Shown piece by piece: positions 9,565 to 17,394 of a DNA stretch of 64,000 bases; positions within the stretch are counted from its first letter, which is position 1; each line of letters opens with the position of its first letter. The DNA comes from DTLC01 sp964555645 (lineage in GTDB: Bacteria > Verrucomicrobiota > Verrucomicrobiia > Limisphaerales > DTLC01). Location: the NCBI GenBank assembly GCA_964555645.1, contig CAZKTA010000006.1, positions 81,864 through 145,863 of the forward strand, in the 5' to 3' direction. The notes beneath the pieces are model-generated. The model ran no database searches. It had not been told where the DNA came from and saw only the letters and a program-made list of their open reading frames with translations. A program made the position numbers and the translations under genes.

Positions 9565-9810
9565 ATGCCGCTTTACGAGTACGAACCTTGTGATGGTAAC
9601 TGTCCAATTTGCGGTGGGCGCTTCACCGTACACAGGCCGGTTAACGCGCCTGAGCTGACGCATTGTCCAGTCTGCAAAAAACCGGTACGCAAAGTGATCT
9701 CGCTGTTTAATACGCCCACAAAACTCAAACCTCTGTCAATCTCAGACGCGAAACGGGCTGGGTTTACTGTGCTAAAGCGAATCGGCAAGGGCGAATATGA
9801 ACGACAATGA
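9565..9810 (+). CDS. FmdB-like zinc ribbon protein
   Basis: A small protein of about 81 residues beginning MPLYEYEPCDGNCPICGG, the FmdB-type start. Two cysteine pairs (CPICGG and CPVCKKPVRKVIS) form a predicted zinc ribbon. ATG 9565 is preferred to the TTG six bases upstream because FmdB proteins start MPLYEY or MPxYEY. Function is not established for the family; a second, shorter paralogue lies at 42051-42215 on the other strand. Confidence 0.82.
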   Translation: MPLYEYEPCDGNCPICGGRFTVHRPVNAPELTHCPVCKKPVRKVISLFNTPTKLKPLSISDAKRAGFTVLKRIGKGEYERQ

Positions 9811-10000
9811 GCAAGCCGTTAGACGTGCGAAAGCAAAATCGTCCCTTGCGGTTGCTTGTCGCAAAACGCACCCTGTAGCAACAAAATCATTCTGCATTGC
9901 ACGTGTGTTATGCCATTATTTTGTCGGACTGTGGACGTCGGGTTTAGACACCGCGCACACCTTGGTGCATTTGACGAATGATTAGGTTTTGTCGGCGGGT

Positions 10001-10279
10001 ATGGAACGAAAACGAATGCAGATCTTTTATTCGGGCTATGTCCAAGGCGTCGGGTTCCGGTACACAGCAAAGTCAGTTGCTACAGGGTTCGAAGTTGTAG
10101 GGTATGTGCGGAATCTCGCCGATGGTCGTGTTGAGCTTGTTGCCGAGGGCGCAAAAGACGAGCTCGAAGCATTTCGTCGAGCGATTCGAGACGCTGGTTT
10201 GGGGCATTTCATTCGGGACGAACAGGTTATTTGGAGTGAAGCTGAAGGTGGATTTCGCGGCTTTCAGATAGTAAGATAA
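10001..10279 (+). CDS. acyP: Acylphosphatase
   Basis: Hydrolyses acyl phosphates; about 92 residues, the normal size. The signature FYSGYVQGVGFRYTAK carries the catalytic Arg, and VGYVRNLADGRVELVAEG carries the catalytic Asn. The start is placed at ATG 10001; ATG 10016 (MQIFYSG) is an alternative, and the in-frame TTG at 9989 is less likely. The phosphoesterase gene follows after 6 bases, so the two are probably cotranscribed. Confidence 0.9.
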   Translation: MERKRMQIFYSGYVQGVGFRYTAKSVATGFEVVGYVRNLADGRVELVAEGAKDELEAFRRAIRDAGLGHFIRDEQVIWSEAEGGFRGFQIVR

Positions 10280-10285
10280 AGGGAA

Positions 10286-11008
10286 ATGAAATTCGCCATC
10301 ATAGCCGATATACATGGCAACCTTGAGGCACTTGAGGCTGTGCTTGAGGATATCAAGATCCAAAAGTGCACACACTTTGCCTGTCTGGGCGATATTGTCG
10401 GCTACAACGCTAATCCGCGTGAATGCCTTGAGATCATTCGCAAGATGGGTATCCCGTGCGTGAAGGGCAACCACGATGAATACTGCTCGACCGACGGGCC
10501 GCTGGCAGATTTCAACCCGTACGCAGCGCAAGCGGTTAACTGGACACGGCGCCAGTTGACCGAGGATGACAAAAAATGGCTGCGCGAGCTTAAGTACGTG
10601 CGGATGGTTAAAAACTTCACCATTGTCCATGCCACACTTGATGAGCCTGACCGGTGGGGGTACGTGTTCGACAGACTTGCTGCAGCAGCAAACTTCCCGT
10701 ATCAGAACACATCGGTTTGTTTCTTCGGTCACACGCATGTGCCGCTGGCTTTCGTGCGCGATACAGTTGTACGGGGTGGCACATATTCAAAGTTCAAGGT
10801 CGAGCCGGGCAAGAAGTATTTCGTAAATGTCGGTGCAGTTGGGCAACCACGCGATAACAATCCCAAGGCAGCCTACGTTATTTACGATACGCATGATGGC
10901 ACAATCGAGTTGCGTCGGGTTGACTACGACATTGCAAAAGCACAACGCAAAGTCCTCGAAGCCGGGCTGCCAGAGCGACTTGCTGAGCGGCTTGCTTTCG
11001 GCAGGTAA
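10286..11008 (+). CDS. Metallophosphoesterase (YfcE/MJ0936-like)
   Basis: A calcineurin-fold phosphoesterase of 240 residues. All metal-binding motifs are visible in order: IADIHGNLEAL (DxH), CLGDIVGYNANP (GD), KGNHDEYC (GNHD), IVHATL and FFGHTHVP (GHxH). An AAAGGG tract 6-12 bases upstream is a good Shine-Dalgarno-like site and supports this ATG. It directly follows acylphosphatase. The substrate is unknown; family members act on phosphodiesters or nucleotides. Confidence 0.88.
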   Translation: MKFAIIADIHGNLEALEAVLEDIKIQKCTHFACLGDIVGYNANPRECLEIIRKMGIPCVKGNHDEYCSTDGPLADFNPYAAQAVNWTRRQLTEDDKKWLRELKYVRMVKNFTIVHATLDEPDRWGYVFDRLAAAANFPYQNTSVCFFGHTHVPLAFVRDTVVRGGTYSKFKVEPGKKYFVNVGAVGQPRDNNPKAAYVIYDTHDGTIELRRVDYDIAKAQRKVLEAGLPERLAERLAFGR

Positions 11009-11090
11009 ACTCCAAGGGGCAAGCCCGGTCCGCACACATGCCGGCAGCAGGTAAACCGCAGGTTATGGCTCGGCTCACTGTGCCTTACAA

Positions 11091-12116
11091 TTGAAAGTTT
11101 TTATACTCAAACCCAGTTCACTTGGTGATGTTGTGCAGGCGCTGCCGGTGTTGCGCCTGTTGAAACTGCACCGGCCACACAGCCAGATTTACTGGTGGCT
11201 GGATTCGGCCTTGTTACCCCTGTTCGAACGTGATCCTGACCTTGCGGGTATTGTGCCATTCGAGCGTCGCAACTGGGCTGCGCCAACGCAGTTAAAAAAA
11301 CTCTGGAATACAGTCCAATGGTTGCGCGCACAACAGTTTGATCTTGTCATTGACCTGCAGTGCTTGGCTCGCAGCGGTGCGCTCGGTTGGTTGACCAATG
11401 CCAAGCTGTACGTTGGGCTGGACGAAAAACGCGAAGGCGCACGCGGGTTTTACGACCTTGCTGTCCGGCGGCCATCCTATTACACACATGCAATTGACTG
11501 GTATTTGGGCGTGTTGGACCTGTTGGATGTGCCGGTACACTGGGATTTCGTTTGGTTACCCCACAGACCGGAAGTTACCGCCGCAGTGTGCGCCAAATGG
11601 CCAGTAACAGGACGCAAATTGATTTCGCTGTTGCCAGGTGCACGATGGCAAACCAAACGTTGGCCGATAACCAATTTTGCGGCGCTGATCAGAATTTTGG
11701 CCGATGAAAATCACGAGCTGTATTTTGCGATCTTGGGCGGTCAAGACGCAACCAACGCCGGCGCCGAGCTTGTGAATGCAGCGCCAGCCAGGTGTATTGA
11801 CCTTACCGGTAAAACAACGTTGCCGGAAATGATCGAGTTGCTTCGGCTCAGTTCGGTTGTGGTGAGTAATGACACCGGCCCGATGCACGTTGCGGCAGCT
11901 CTTGGCAGACCTGTTGTAGCGCTGTTCGGCCCGACCGAGCCGCGTCGGACCGGGCCATACGGCCAACTCGAAAACGTGTTTCAGTCAAGGCTCGAGTGCG
12001 TGCCGTGCATGCGCGCAGTTTGCAGATATCGCGAGCATTTGGCTTGTTTGCACGCCATTGCTGCTGAAGCAGTTGCTACCCGAGTGCGGCAACTACTCCA
12101 AAATGCAAACCCATAG
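11091..12116 (+). CDS. Glycosyltransferase family 9 (heptosyltransferase-like)
   Basis: A predicted ADP-heptose:LPS heptosyltransferase-type enzyme, 341 residues. The N terminus KVFILKPSSLGDVVQALPVL is the GT9 signature; the second domain has ISLLPGARWQTKRWP and SNDTGPMHVAAALGRPVVALFGPTEPRRTGPYG, the nucleotide-sugar binding block. The start is a TTG at 11091, since no ATG lies ahead of the conserved N terminus. It would act at the inner membrane in LPS core assembly, in line with the GmhB-like gene downstream and lpxA later. Confidence 0.88.
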   Translation: MKVFILKPSSLGDVVQALPVLRLLKLHRPHSQIYWWLDSALLPLFERDPDLAGIVPFERRNWAAPTQLKKLWNTVQWLRAQQFDLVIDLQCLARSGALGWLTNAKLYVGLDEKREGARGFYDLAVRRPSYYTHAIDWYLGVLDLLDVPVHWDFVWLPHRPEVTAAVCAKWPVTGRKLISLLPGARWQTKRWPITNFAALIRILADENHELYFAILGGQDATNAGAELVNAAPARCIDLTGKTTLPEMIELLRLSSVVVSNDTGPMHVAAALGRPVVALFGPTEPRRTGPYGQLENVFQSRLECVPCMRAVCRYREHLACLHAIAAEAVATRVRQLLQNANP

Positions 12117-12206
12117 CCCAAATGCAGACGGGTTTGTCTGCTGCGCACGGCAGCACCTGGAGTTTTTGTTTCTTGCCACCTGAGCCATCCGACTTAAAGT
12201 TGTTCC

Positions 12207-13073
12207 ATGCGACAGTACGGGTTTTACGTTGCGATATTTGCTGCAGCAGTTTGTTGTGCTACGGCACAGGTGTCGGTCGAGGTCAAGCTTGAGCAGGAAC
12301 AGTTCTTGCCGGGTGAACCTGTGCAAATTGCAGTTCGAATAACGAACCTTTCCGGCCAAGCGTTGCGGCTTGGTGAAACACCAGATTGGCTTGTGATTTC
12401 TGTCGAAAGCCGCGATGGGTTCATTGTGCCCAAGAATGCCGATGTGCCTGTTGTCGGTCCATTTCTATTGCCAAGCGCGCGGGTTGCTACCAAACGACTC
12501 GAACTTACCCCGTATTTCAACCTGAGCAAACCGGCGCGCTATTCAGTCATCGCCACAGTGCAAATACCCGAATGGGACCAGGGCTTCTCGAGCAAACCGG
12601 TCTCGTTCGACATCGTCGAAGGCGCAAAACTTTGGGAACGCGAGTTCGGTGTACCAAGCACAAACGGCCCACCCGAAGTCCGTAAGTACACACTGCAACA
12701 GGTCAATTACCTACAGCAGATCAAGCTCTACGTGCGTGTGAGCGACGCATCGAGCGCGAAGGTACACCGCGTGGTGTGTCTGGGACCAATTGTGTCGTTT
12801 GGCTATCCCCGCCCGGCGGTGGACAGACAAAGTAATCTGCATGTGCTGTTTCAGAGCGGCGCGCGTAGCTTTTCGTATTGTGTGGTTGACCCCGACGGCC
12901 GACTCATCAAGCAGGAGACACACGAGTACATCAGGACACGACCGAGGTTGATGGCAAGTTCTGATGGTGAAGTGACCGTTGTGGGCGGTGTGCGCCGGGC
13001 CGATCCGGCGGAACCGGCGCGCAAGCCGACCAACGCGCCGCCCACAAATACAATTAAGCCGGCCAACCCGTGA
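12207..13073 (+). CDS. Secreted protein of unknown function
   Basis: A 288-residue protein with a clear signal peptide (MRQYGFYVAIFAAAVCCATAQ). The mature N terminus (VEVKLEQEQFLPGEPVQIAVRITNLSGQ split over two strands) resembles an immunoglobulin-like beta domain of the sort found in extracellular bacterial proteins. The C-terminal part predicts a second beta-rich region, then a low-complexity tail rich in Pro, Ala and Asn. I do not recognise a catalytic motif. A strong hairpin overlaps its stop codon. Confidence 0.7.
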   Translation: MRQYGFYVAIFAAAVCCATAQVSVEVKLEQEQFLPGEPVQIAVRITNLSGQALRLGETPDWLVISVESRDGFIVPKNADVPVVGPFLLPSARVATKRLELTPYFNLSKPARYSVIATVQIPEWDQGFSSKPVSFDIVEGAKLWEREFGVPSTNGPPEVRKYTLQQVNYLQQIKLYVRVSDASSAKVHRVVCLGPIVSFGYPRPAVDRQSNLHVLFQSGARSFSYCVVDPDGRLIKQETHEYIRTRPRLMASSDGEVTVVGGVRRADPAEPARKPTNAPPTNTIKPANP

Positions 13074-13086
13074 GCGGCTGGCCGGC
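13058..13086. terminator. Hairpin between convergent genes, possible bidirectional terminator
   Basis: GCCGGCCA at 13058 pairs perfectly with TGGCCGGC ending at 13086, and an inner CCG/CGG closes a TGAG loop. The structure overlaps the stop codon of the secreted-protein gene and lies 28 bases beyond the stop of the minus-strand HAD gene. A run of T follows only about 30 bases away on the plus strand; on the minus strand a TTAATTGTATTTG tract follows at once, so the minus direction fits better. Confidence 0.5.
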
Positions 13087-13113
13087 CCTGACACCCCCTG
13101 CCTCCCTGGCGTC

Positions 13114-13665
13114 TTAAATTTTTTTCGCCGTCACACGGCCGCCGCCGGAAATTTGCAGTATCTTTCCAACCACACTTTCAAGGTCGCTGAAAAGAAAATC
13201 ATGGTGTGCGCCCTTTATCCACGGCGAACGCACCAGCACGGATGTGCACCCGGCCAAACGCGCGGCTTCTGCGTCCTGCCATTTGTCACTGACAACAAAT
13301 GACCTTTCCAAGTCAAGATGCCACTTGAAGGCCGCTTCCAGCAACAGACCCGGACGCGGTTTGCGACACGGACAATCGTCAAGCTCATCGTGTGGACAAA
13401 CCATGATGTCGTCCAAGGGCAACACACGGCGCAGCAGCGCATGCATTTGATCAAGCTCGCGTCGCGACTGGTAACCTCGGGCTAGACCCGGCTGATTTGT
13501 TGTGGCTATAAGTACAAAACCGGCCTGCTTGAGCTTTTGCAGCAATGGCCGAATGTTTTCCTTGATCCGGAACTGGGACAGTGTAAGCGGCGTGACAGGG
13601 TGCCGGTGTTCGATCTGCACCTCGTTCAGTATCCCGTCCCGTTCGAAAAATACGCCAGCTCTCAT
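13114..13665 (-). CDS. HAD-IIIA phosphatase, GmhB/HisB-N-like, with altered motif I
   Basis: Resembles D-glycero-D-manno-heptose 1,7-bisphosphate phosphatase, about 183 residues. Motif II (IATTNQPGLARGY), the zinc-loop cysteines (CPHDELDDCPCRKPRPG) and motif III/IV (VVSDKWQDAEAARLAGC) are present. Motif I, however, reads FFERDGILNE where the family has FLDRDGxxN, so the nucleophilic Asp is Glu. Start ATG 13665 is preferred over a TTG 18 bases upstream. It may be inactive, may use another chemistry, or may belong to a lineage-specific subfamily. The GT9 gene nearby suggests an LPS link, which is inference. Confidence 0.75.
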   Translation of the reverse strand: MRAGVFFERDGILNEVQIEHRHPVTPLTLSQFRIKENIRPLLQKLKQAGFVLIATTNQPGLARGYQSRRELDQMHALLRRVLPLDDIMVCPHDELDDCPCRKPRPGLLLEAAFKWHLDLERSFVVSDKWQDAEAARLAGCTSVLVRSPWIKGAHHDFLFSDLESVVGKILQISGGGRVTAKKI

Positions 13666-13946
13666 ATGCTGCACAGTTGGCAAGCATAAACCTAGCCGAG
13701 CTTGGATTCGGCACGCACATGGGTATTCTCAGGCGCGTATGAACCGCGGTTTATGGAGGAGCAACCAGGTCAGCTCAGGCATCTGGCTCGACCGCGTCAG
13801 CACGGCAAAATTCGCCTGTATTGCACGTTGGAATCGCCACTAATTGACACGGCTACTGAAAAATTATTGGGTCTTTTGCTGCCAAAGTAGGCGCTTTTGT
13901 GCCAACCGTCCAACTTCAGTGCACTCTGTCCAAAAAGCGGCACAAT

Positions 13947-15065
13947 TTACCGGGTTAGGTCTGATGCATCCTTAATGCGCAATTGGAGTTGTCTGACGAT
14001 TGGTTGGGCACGCGCAAGGGCATTTTGCTCTGTCTGGCCTGCAAATAAGCGCATCTGGACGCGGGCCGCTGCGACAGGTTCACCGTTACGGTCACGCAGC
14101 GGCATGATGACAACCACGGAAGATTTCGATTTTTGGTAATAGATCGTGCCCCGTTCAATCACGTCGCGCTCGGCGGCACCGCCTGTCTGGCCGATTTCCT
14201 GTTCGTTGTTGCTTGCGATTGTTCGTGGCTCAAGCGGTTCACCTTCCAGCACGTAGATTCTCAAGCCGAGCAACCGCGGATATTTCATCATTACGTCGCG
14301 GACCATTGTCTGTGCCTGGGCTTCTCGCGGTACATAAAAGATGCGCGTATCGGCAAAATAACTCACCGAATCTGACTTGGTCCAAAAACCGATCTTGCCG
14401 CTTGTAAAGCTGGTGTCTACTAGAGGCGGGATAACCTCTTTGCCGTTTAGCCGGCACTGGATTTGGTTGCCCTTGCACTCAACTGTAAGCTCATGCCACA
14501 CACCAGTCGGAATTTCCATTTGCGGCCCGATCATCTCGCCGCGCTGGCCGTTGACAACCTTGTAAAACCTGAACGTTTTCCCGAGCGCACTTGCTCGCAC
14601 AACGTAGAAGTTGTTTTCGTCCTGGATCCGAAAAGCGATTCCGGCCATTTGCTCGACCTTACCACCGACAATTTTGAACCTGGTCGAGACTGTAAAATCT
14701 GAAAACGTCTCCTTTTCGTAAATCAACATCGGGAACCGTTCATCGGTTGTGTCTTGTGACAACTGCGCGAGCACAGCGCGTTTTGTGACTACAGGGGCAT
14801 TTGTGCTCAGCGGCGTAAGCGCGCTGGGCGCATCGTCCAGTATAATCCGCCAGTCGCCCGGCGGACCGGAGCCGGCAACGGTGCTGCGAAACGCTGGTGG
14901 GGGTTGGCCAACCGGCATTTCGCCAAAGTCAAACGCAATCTCGGCGCTTTCAACTACTCCCAGCCAACCCACCACCAGTAAAAAAGCGAGCCTACTCGCC
15001 ACACGCCGCCGGTCACGGCCGAGCAAACCCGGGCAGTGCCGTCTCAGCCTCAGTTTATTTTTCAT
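13947..15065 (-). CDS. Secreted LamG/DUF1080-like protein
   Basis: A 372-residue protein with an N-terminal signal (basic stretch, then LAFLLVVGWLGVVESA). The central part (about residues 100-250: FSDFTVSTRFKIVGGKVE, GIAFRIQDENNFYVVRAS, GVWHELTVECKGNQIQCRL) follows the concanavalin-like jelly roll of DUF1080/LamG families. The C-terminal third is predicted alpha/beta without a motif I know. Its start codon lies inside the 3' end of ilvB (11-base overlap on the same strand), implying cotranscription and translational coupling with ilvB, an odd partnership. A carbohydrate-binding role is possible. Confidence 0.72.
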   Translation of the reverse strand: MKNKLRLRRHCPGLLGRDRRRVASRLAFLLVVGWLGVVESAEIAFDFGEMPVGQPPPAFRSTVAGSGPPGDWRIILDDAPSALTPLSTNAPVVTKRAVLAQLSQDTTDERFPMLIYEKETFSDFTVSTRFKIVGGKVEQMAGIAFRIQDENNFYVVRASALGKTFRFYKVVNGQRGEMIGPQMEIPTGVWHELTVECKGNQIQCRLNGKEVIPPLVDTSFTSGKIGFWTKSDSVSYFADTRIFYVPREAQAQTMVRDVMMKYPRLLGLRIYVLEGEPLEPRTIASNNEQEIGQTGGAAERDVIERGTIYYQKSKSSVVVIMPLRDRNGEPVAAARVQMRLFAGQTEQNALARAQPIVRQLQLRIKDASDLTR

Positions 15066-16917
15066 ACATCATATCTGCTACTGTGCGGCCCGGCGGTATA
15101 AACGGCAAGACGTGTTCCGTATATGGAACAATCACGTCCAACACGTAAGGCTCGTTAGCTGCAAGCAACCGTTCCATTGCAGCGCGTAAATCGCGCTTGA
15201 ACACAACGCGCTCGGCTTTGACGCCGAAACTTTGCGACATTGCGACGAAATCGGGATATATTCTGTTCGGTTGTTCAGGATCGCCAAGGTACGTATGCCC
15301 GCGTTGACCACCGTAAAACCTGTCTTCCCACTGCACAACCATGCCCAGATGTTGGTTGTTGAGGATGACTGCCTTGACCGGGATTTTTTCTATGTGCGCA
15401 GTGGCAAGCTCCTGGATGTTCATAAGGAACGAGCCGTCTCCGTCGATATCAATCACCTCTTTATCGGGCCGCCCCACCTTTGCGCCTATTGCAGCCGGAT
15501 AACCGAAGCCCATCGCGCCCAGACCCGCACTGGTAATGAGCTGCCGTGGCTCGCTGAACTTGTAGTATTGCGCAGTCCACATCTGGTGTTGGCCCACACC
15601 CGTGGTGATGATCGCTTTGCCTCCGGTCAGTTCGTAAAGTAGTTCGATCACATACTGTTGCATGATGACTTGTTCGACGTCGCCTCCGACAAAATCACGC
15701 ACGTAATGCGACCGCAACACCTCAGGCGTGACACTGTACTTGAGCTGCGCTTTCTGTTTCCAAAGTGCAATTTGGTTGTGCCATCCAGTGAACTGTTTCT
15801 TGACCGGGTGTTTGCGCAGCATCTGGTTCAGCCTACTGAGCGCATATTTCACATCGCTGACGATGGCAACGTGCACGCGTCTGTTTTTGTTGATCTCGGA
15901 TGGGTCAATGTCAAGGTGCACAATCGTGCCGTGTTCGCAGAATTTCTGGACATTGCCGGTCACGCGGTCGTCGAACCGCACGCCAAACGCAAGCAGTAGA
16001 TCCGCACCAGGGGCGATTTGCACGATCTTGTCGCCATCGCGGCGTAGCTCACCGTTCACAGCCCAGTTTGCATACGGCGTGCCGTGCATGCCGAGCCATT
16101 TGAGCGACAGCGGATGCGTCTCAGGAAACGCGCCGCAGCCGCGGATTGTCGTAACCACAGGGATTTGCGTGTGCCCGACAAACTCGCGCAGCTCATCTGC
16201 CGCGTTTGCTGTTATAATACCGCCCCCGACGTATAGCACAGGTCGTTCGGACGATTCGACCAACTCCAGCACACGCTCAAGCTCTGCATCGGTTGCATGC
16301 GGGCTCGGGTTGTACCCGCGCAGTTTTACCTCCGTCGGGAACACCGCATGCGTGCGTGCTTGTTGCACGTCCTTAGGCAGGTCAATCACGACTGGCCCGG
16401 GCCGGCCTGTCTGAGCAATGTAAAAAGCCTCAGCGACTATCCGCGCAATATCGTTGACGTTTGTGACAAGGTAGCTGTGCTTAACAATCGGCAGTGTCAC
16501 ACCGAAAATGTCAGTCTCCTGAAATGCATTTTTGCCGATCATATGGCTCGGCACCTGACCCGTTATTGCAACCAAGGGCACCGAGTCCATATACGCATCG
16601 GCTATTCCACTGATGAGATTTGTTGCGCCTGGACCGCTTGTGGCCATGCACACCCCGGCGCGACCGGTCGCGCGCGCGTAACCGCTTGCGGCAAATGCGC
16701 CCCCTTGTTCGTGCCTCGGCAGTACGGTGCGAATTTGTTTGGATTTCGTAAGCACCTGGTGCACTTCCATGCTCGCGCCGCCCGGGTACGCAAAAATTGT
16801 CGTGACACCGGCGCGTTCAAGTGCAGCAACCAAAATCTCACAGCCGCGCATTAACTGGCCGCGTTGAGTTTGTTTCGTCCGTTTCTTAGTGCGTTTTGTT
16901 GCAAGTTCAGTGTTCAT
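15055..16917 (-). CDS. ilvB: Acetolactate synthase large subunit
   Basis: Thiamine-diphosphate enzyme for the first step of valine/leucine (and isoleucine) synthesis, 620 residues. The N-terminal PYR domain has FAYPGGASMEV and the catalytic Glu in LPRHEQGGAFAASGYARATG. The middle FAD-binding domain follows, and the C-terminal domain carries the ThDP motif IDGDGSFLMNIQELATA with VILNNQHLGMVVQW. An N-terminal lysine-rich extension of about 20 residues precedes the family start. No small subunit (ilvN/ilvH) gene follows; the next gene is a LamG-like protein overlapping by 11 bases. Upstream lies a full attenuator with a valine-rich leader peptide, so transcription should respond to charged tRNA-Val. 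Confidence 0.95.
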   Translation of the reverse strand: MNTELATKRTKKRTKQTQRGQLMRGCEILVAALERAGVTTIFAYPGGASMEVHQVLTKSKQIRTVLPRHEQGGAFAASGYARATGRAGVCMATSGPGATNLISGIADAYMDSVPLVAITGQVPSHMIGKNAFQETDIFGVTLPIVKHSYLVTNVNDIARIVAEAFYIAQTGRPGPVVIDLPKDVQQARTHAVFPTEVKLRGYNPSPHATDAELERVLELVESSERPVLYVGGGIITANAADELREFVGHTQIPVVTTIRGCGAFPETHPLSLKWLGMHGTPYANWAVNGELRRDGDKIVQIAPGADLLLAFGVRFDDRVTGNVQKFCEHGTIVHLDIDPSEINKNRRVHVAIVSDVKYALSRLNQMLRKHPVKKQFTGWHNQIALWKQKAQLKYSVTPEVLRSHYVRDFVGGDVEQVIMQQYVIELLYELTGGKAIITTGVGQHQMWTAQYYKFSEPRQLITSAGLGAMGFGYPAAIGAKVGRPDKEVIDIDGDGSFLMNIQELATAHIEKIPVKAVILNNQHLGMVVQWEDRFYGGQRGHTYLGDPEQPNRIYPDFVAMSQSFGVKAERVVFKRDLRAAMERLLAANEPYVLDVIVPYTEHVLPFIPPGRTVADMMYEK

Positions 16918-16956
16918 TTCGTTTTAGTTTTGTTTCGGCCCCGCAGCCGCGGGCCA

Positions 16957-16991
16957 AATAAAAAACCCACGACTGCGACCAGCCGTGGGTT
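16957..16991 (-). terminator. Intrinsic terminator of the ilvB attenuator
   Basis: Read on the minus strand, AACCCACG pairs with CGTGGGTT (8 bp), with an inner CTG/CAG block around a four-base loop, followed at once by TTTTTTATTT. It lies about 40 bases before the ilvB start codon and about 20 bases after the leader peptide stop. Its 5' arm is wholly contained in the 3' arm of the alternative antiterminator. Confidence 0.88.
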
Positions 16992-17031
16992 CTTGTTGAA
17001 ACTTTTTTCATGCGCAACAAGGCCCAACGGC
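16982..17031 (-). promoter_or_regulatory. Antiterminator of the ilvB attenuator
   Basis: Minus-strand segment 17031-17015 (GCCGTTGGGCCTTGTTG) can pair with 16998-16982 (CAACAAGAACCCACGGC): 15 base pairs in three blocks of 5, 3 and 7, with one bulged T and a small internal loop. The 5' arm is the last part of the leader peptide ORF; the 3' arm covers the left arm of the terminator. A ribosome stalled in the valine run would leave the 5' arm free and so permit readthrough; one reaching the stop codon would mask it. Confidence 0.8.
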
Positions 17032-17088
17032 GTCGCCGCATACGACGACTACAACTACCAGGGCTACCTGTTGCACGACCAAATTCAT
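17008..17088 (-). CDS. Valine-rich leader peptide of the ilvB attenuator
   Basis: A 26-codon ORF with ATG start and TGA stop, beginning MNLVVQQVALVVVVVVC. Ten of 26 residues are valine, including six consecutive valine codons at positions 11-16, and leucine codons occur at 3 and 10. It ends just before the attenuator terminator and overlaps the 5' arm of the antiterminator. This is the classical arrangement for amino-acid attenuation, with translation of the peptide sensing charged tRNA-Val (perhaps tRNA-Leu). The peptide itself probably has no other function. There is no Shine-Dalgarno sequence, and the likely transcription start is at or within two bases of the ATG. Confidence 0.9.
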   Translation of the reverse strand: MNLVVQQVALVVVVVVCGDAVGPCCA

Positions 17089-17096
17089 TGGCCCAA

Positions 17097-17125
17097 AATT
17101 TAGCGTTGTAGCCTCGACCCGTCAA
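17097..17125 (-). promoter_or_regulatory. Sigma70-type promoter of ilvB
   Basis: Minus strand TTGACG (17125-17120), a 17-base spacer and TAAATT (17102-17097) match a housekeeping promoter. The expected start point, about 7 bases past the -10 box, falls at 17088-17090, virtually on the leader peptide ATG, which would make the transcript leaderless. Confidence 0.7.
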
Positions 17126-17394
17126 GCGCCAAAGACCTAGTCGAGTCAGCCACGTACACGGTTACGGCTCTTTTGGCGTTTATTGACCGTGTCCGGGGCC
17201 AGGTTTACGTGGGTTGGATTCGCAGGTTTTCTCGTTGGGCACACACGCGATGGCCAGTGAACCGGGTACACCCACTTTTCGACACGCGCTACAAGTCAAA
17301 GGCGCGGCTTCACCGGTTCTTCCGCACGCCTGTAAAAACCGGCCGATGTAAACAAACCTTCGCAAAGACAAGCACAATAGCCAATTAAGGTATC

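Noticed and set aside
13702..13890. Plus-strand frame of 62 codons with plausible composition
   Set aside because: No recognisable motif, poor start context, and surrounded by non-coding sequence; could be a relic but cannot be supported.
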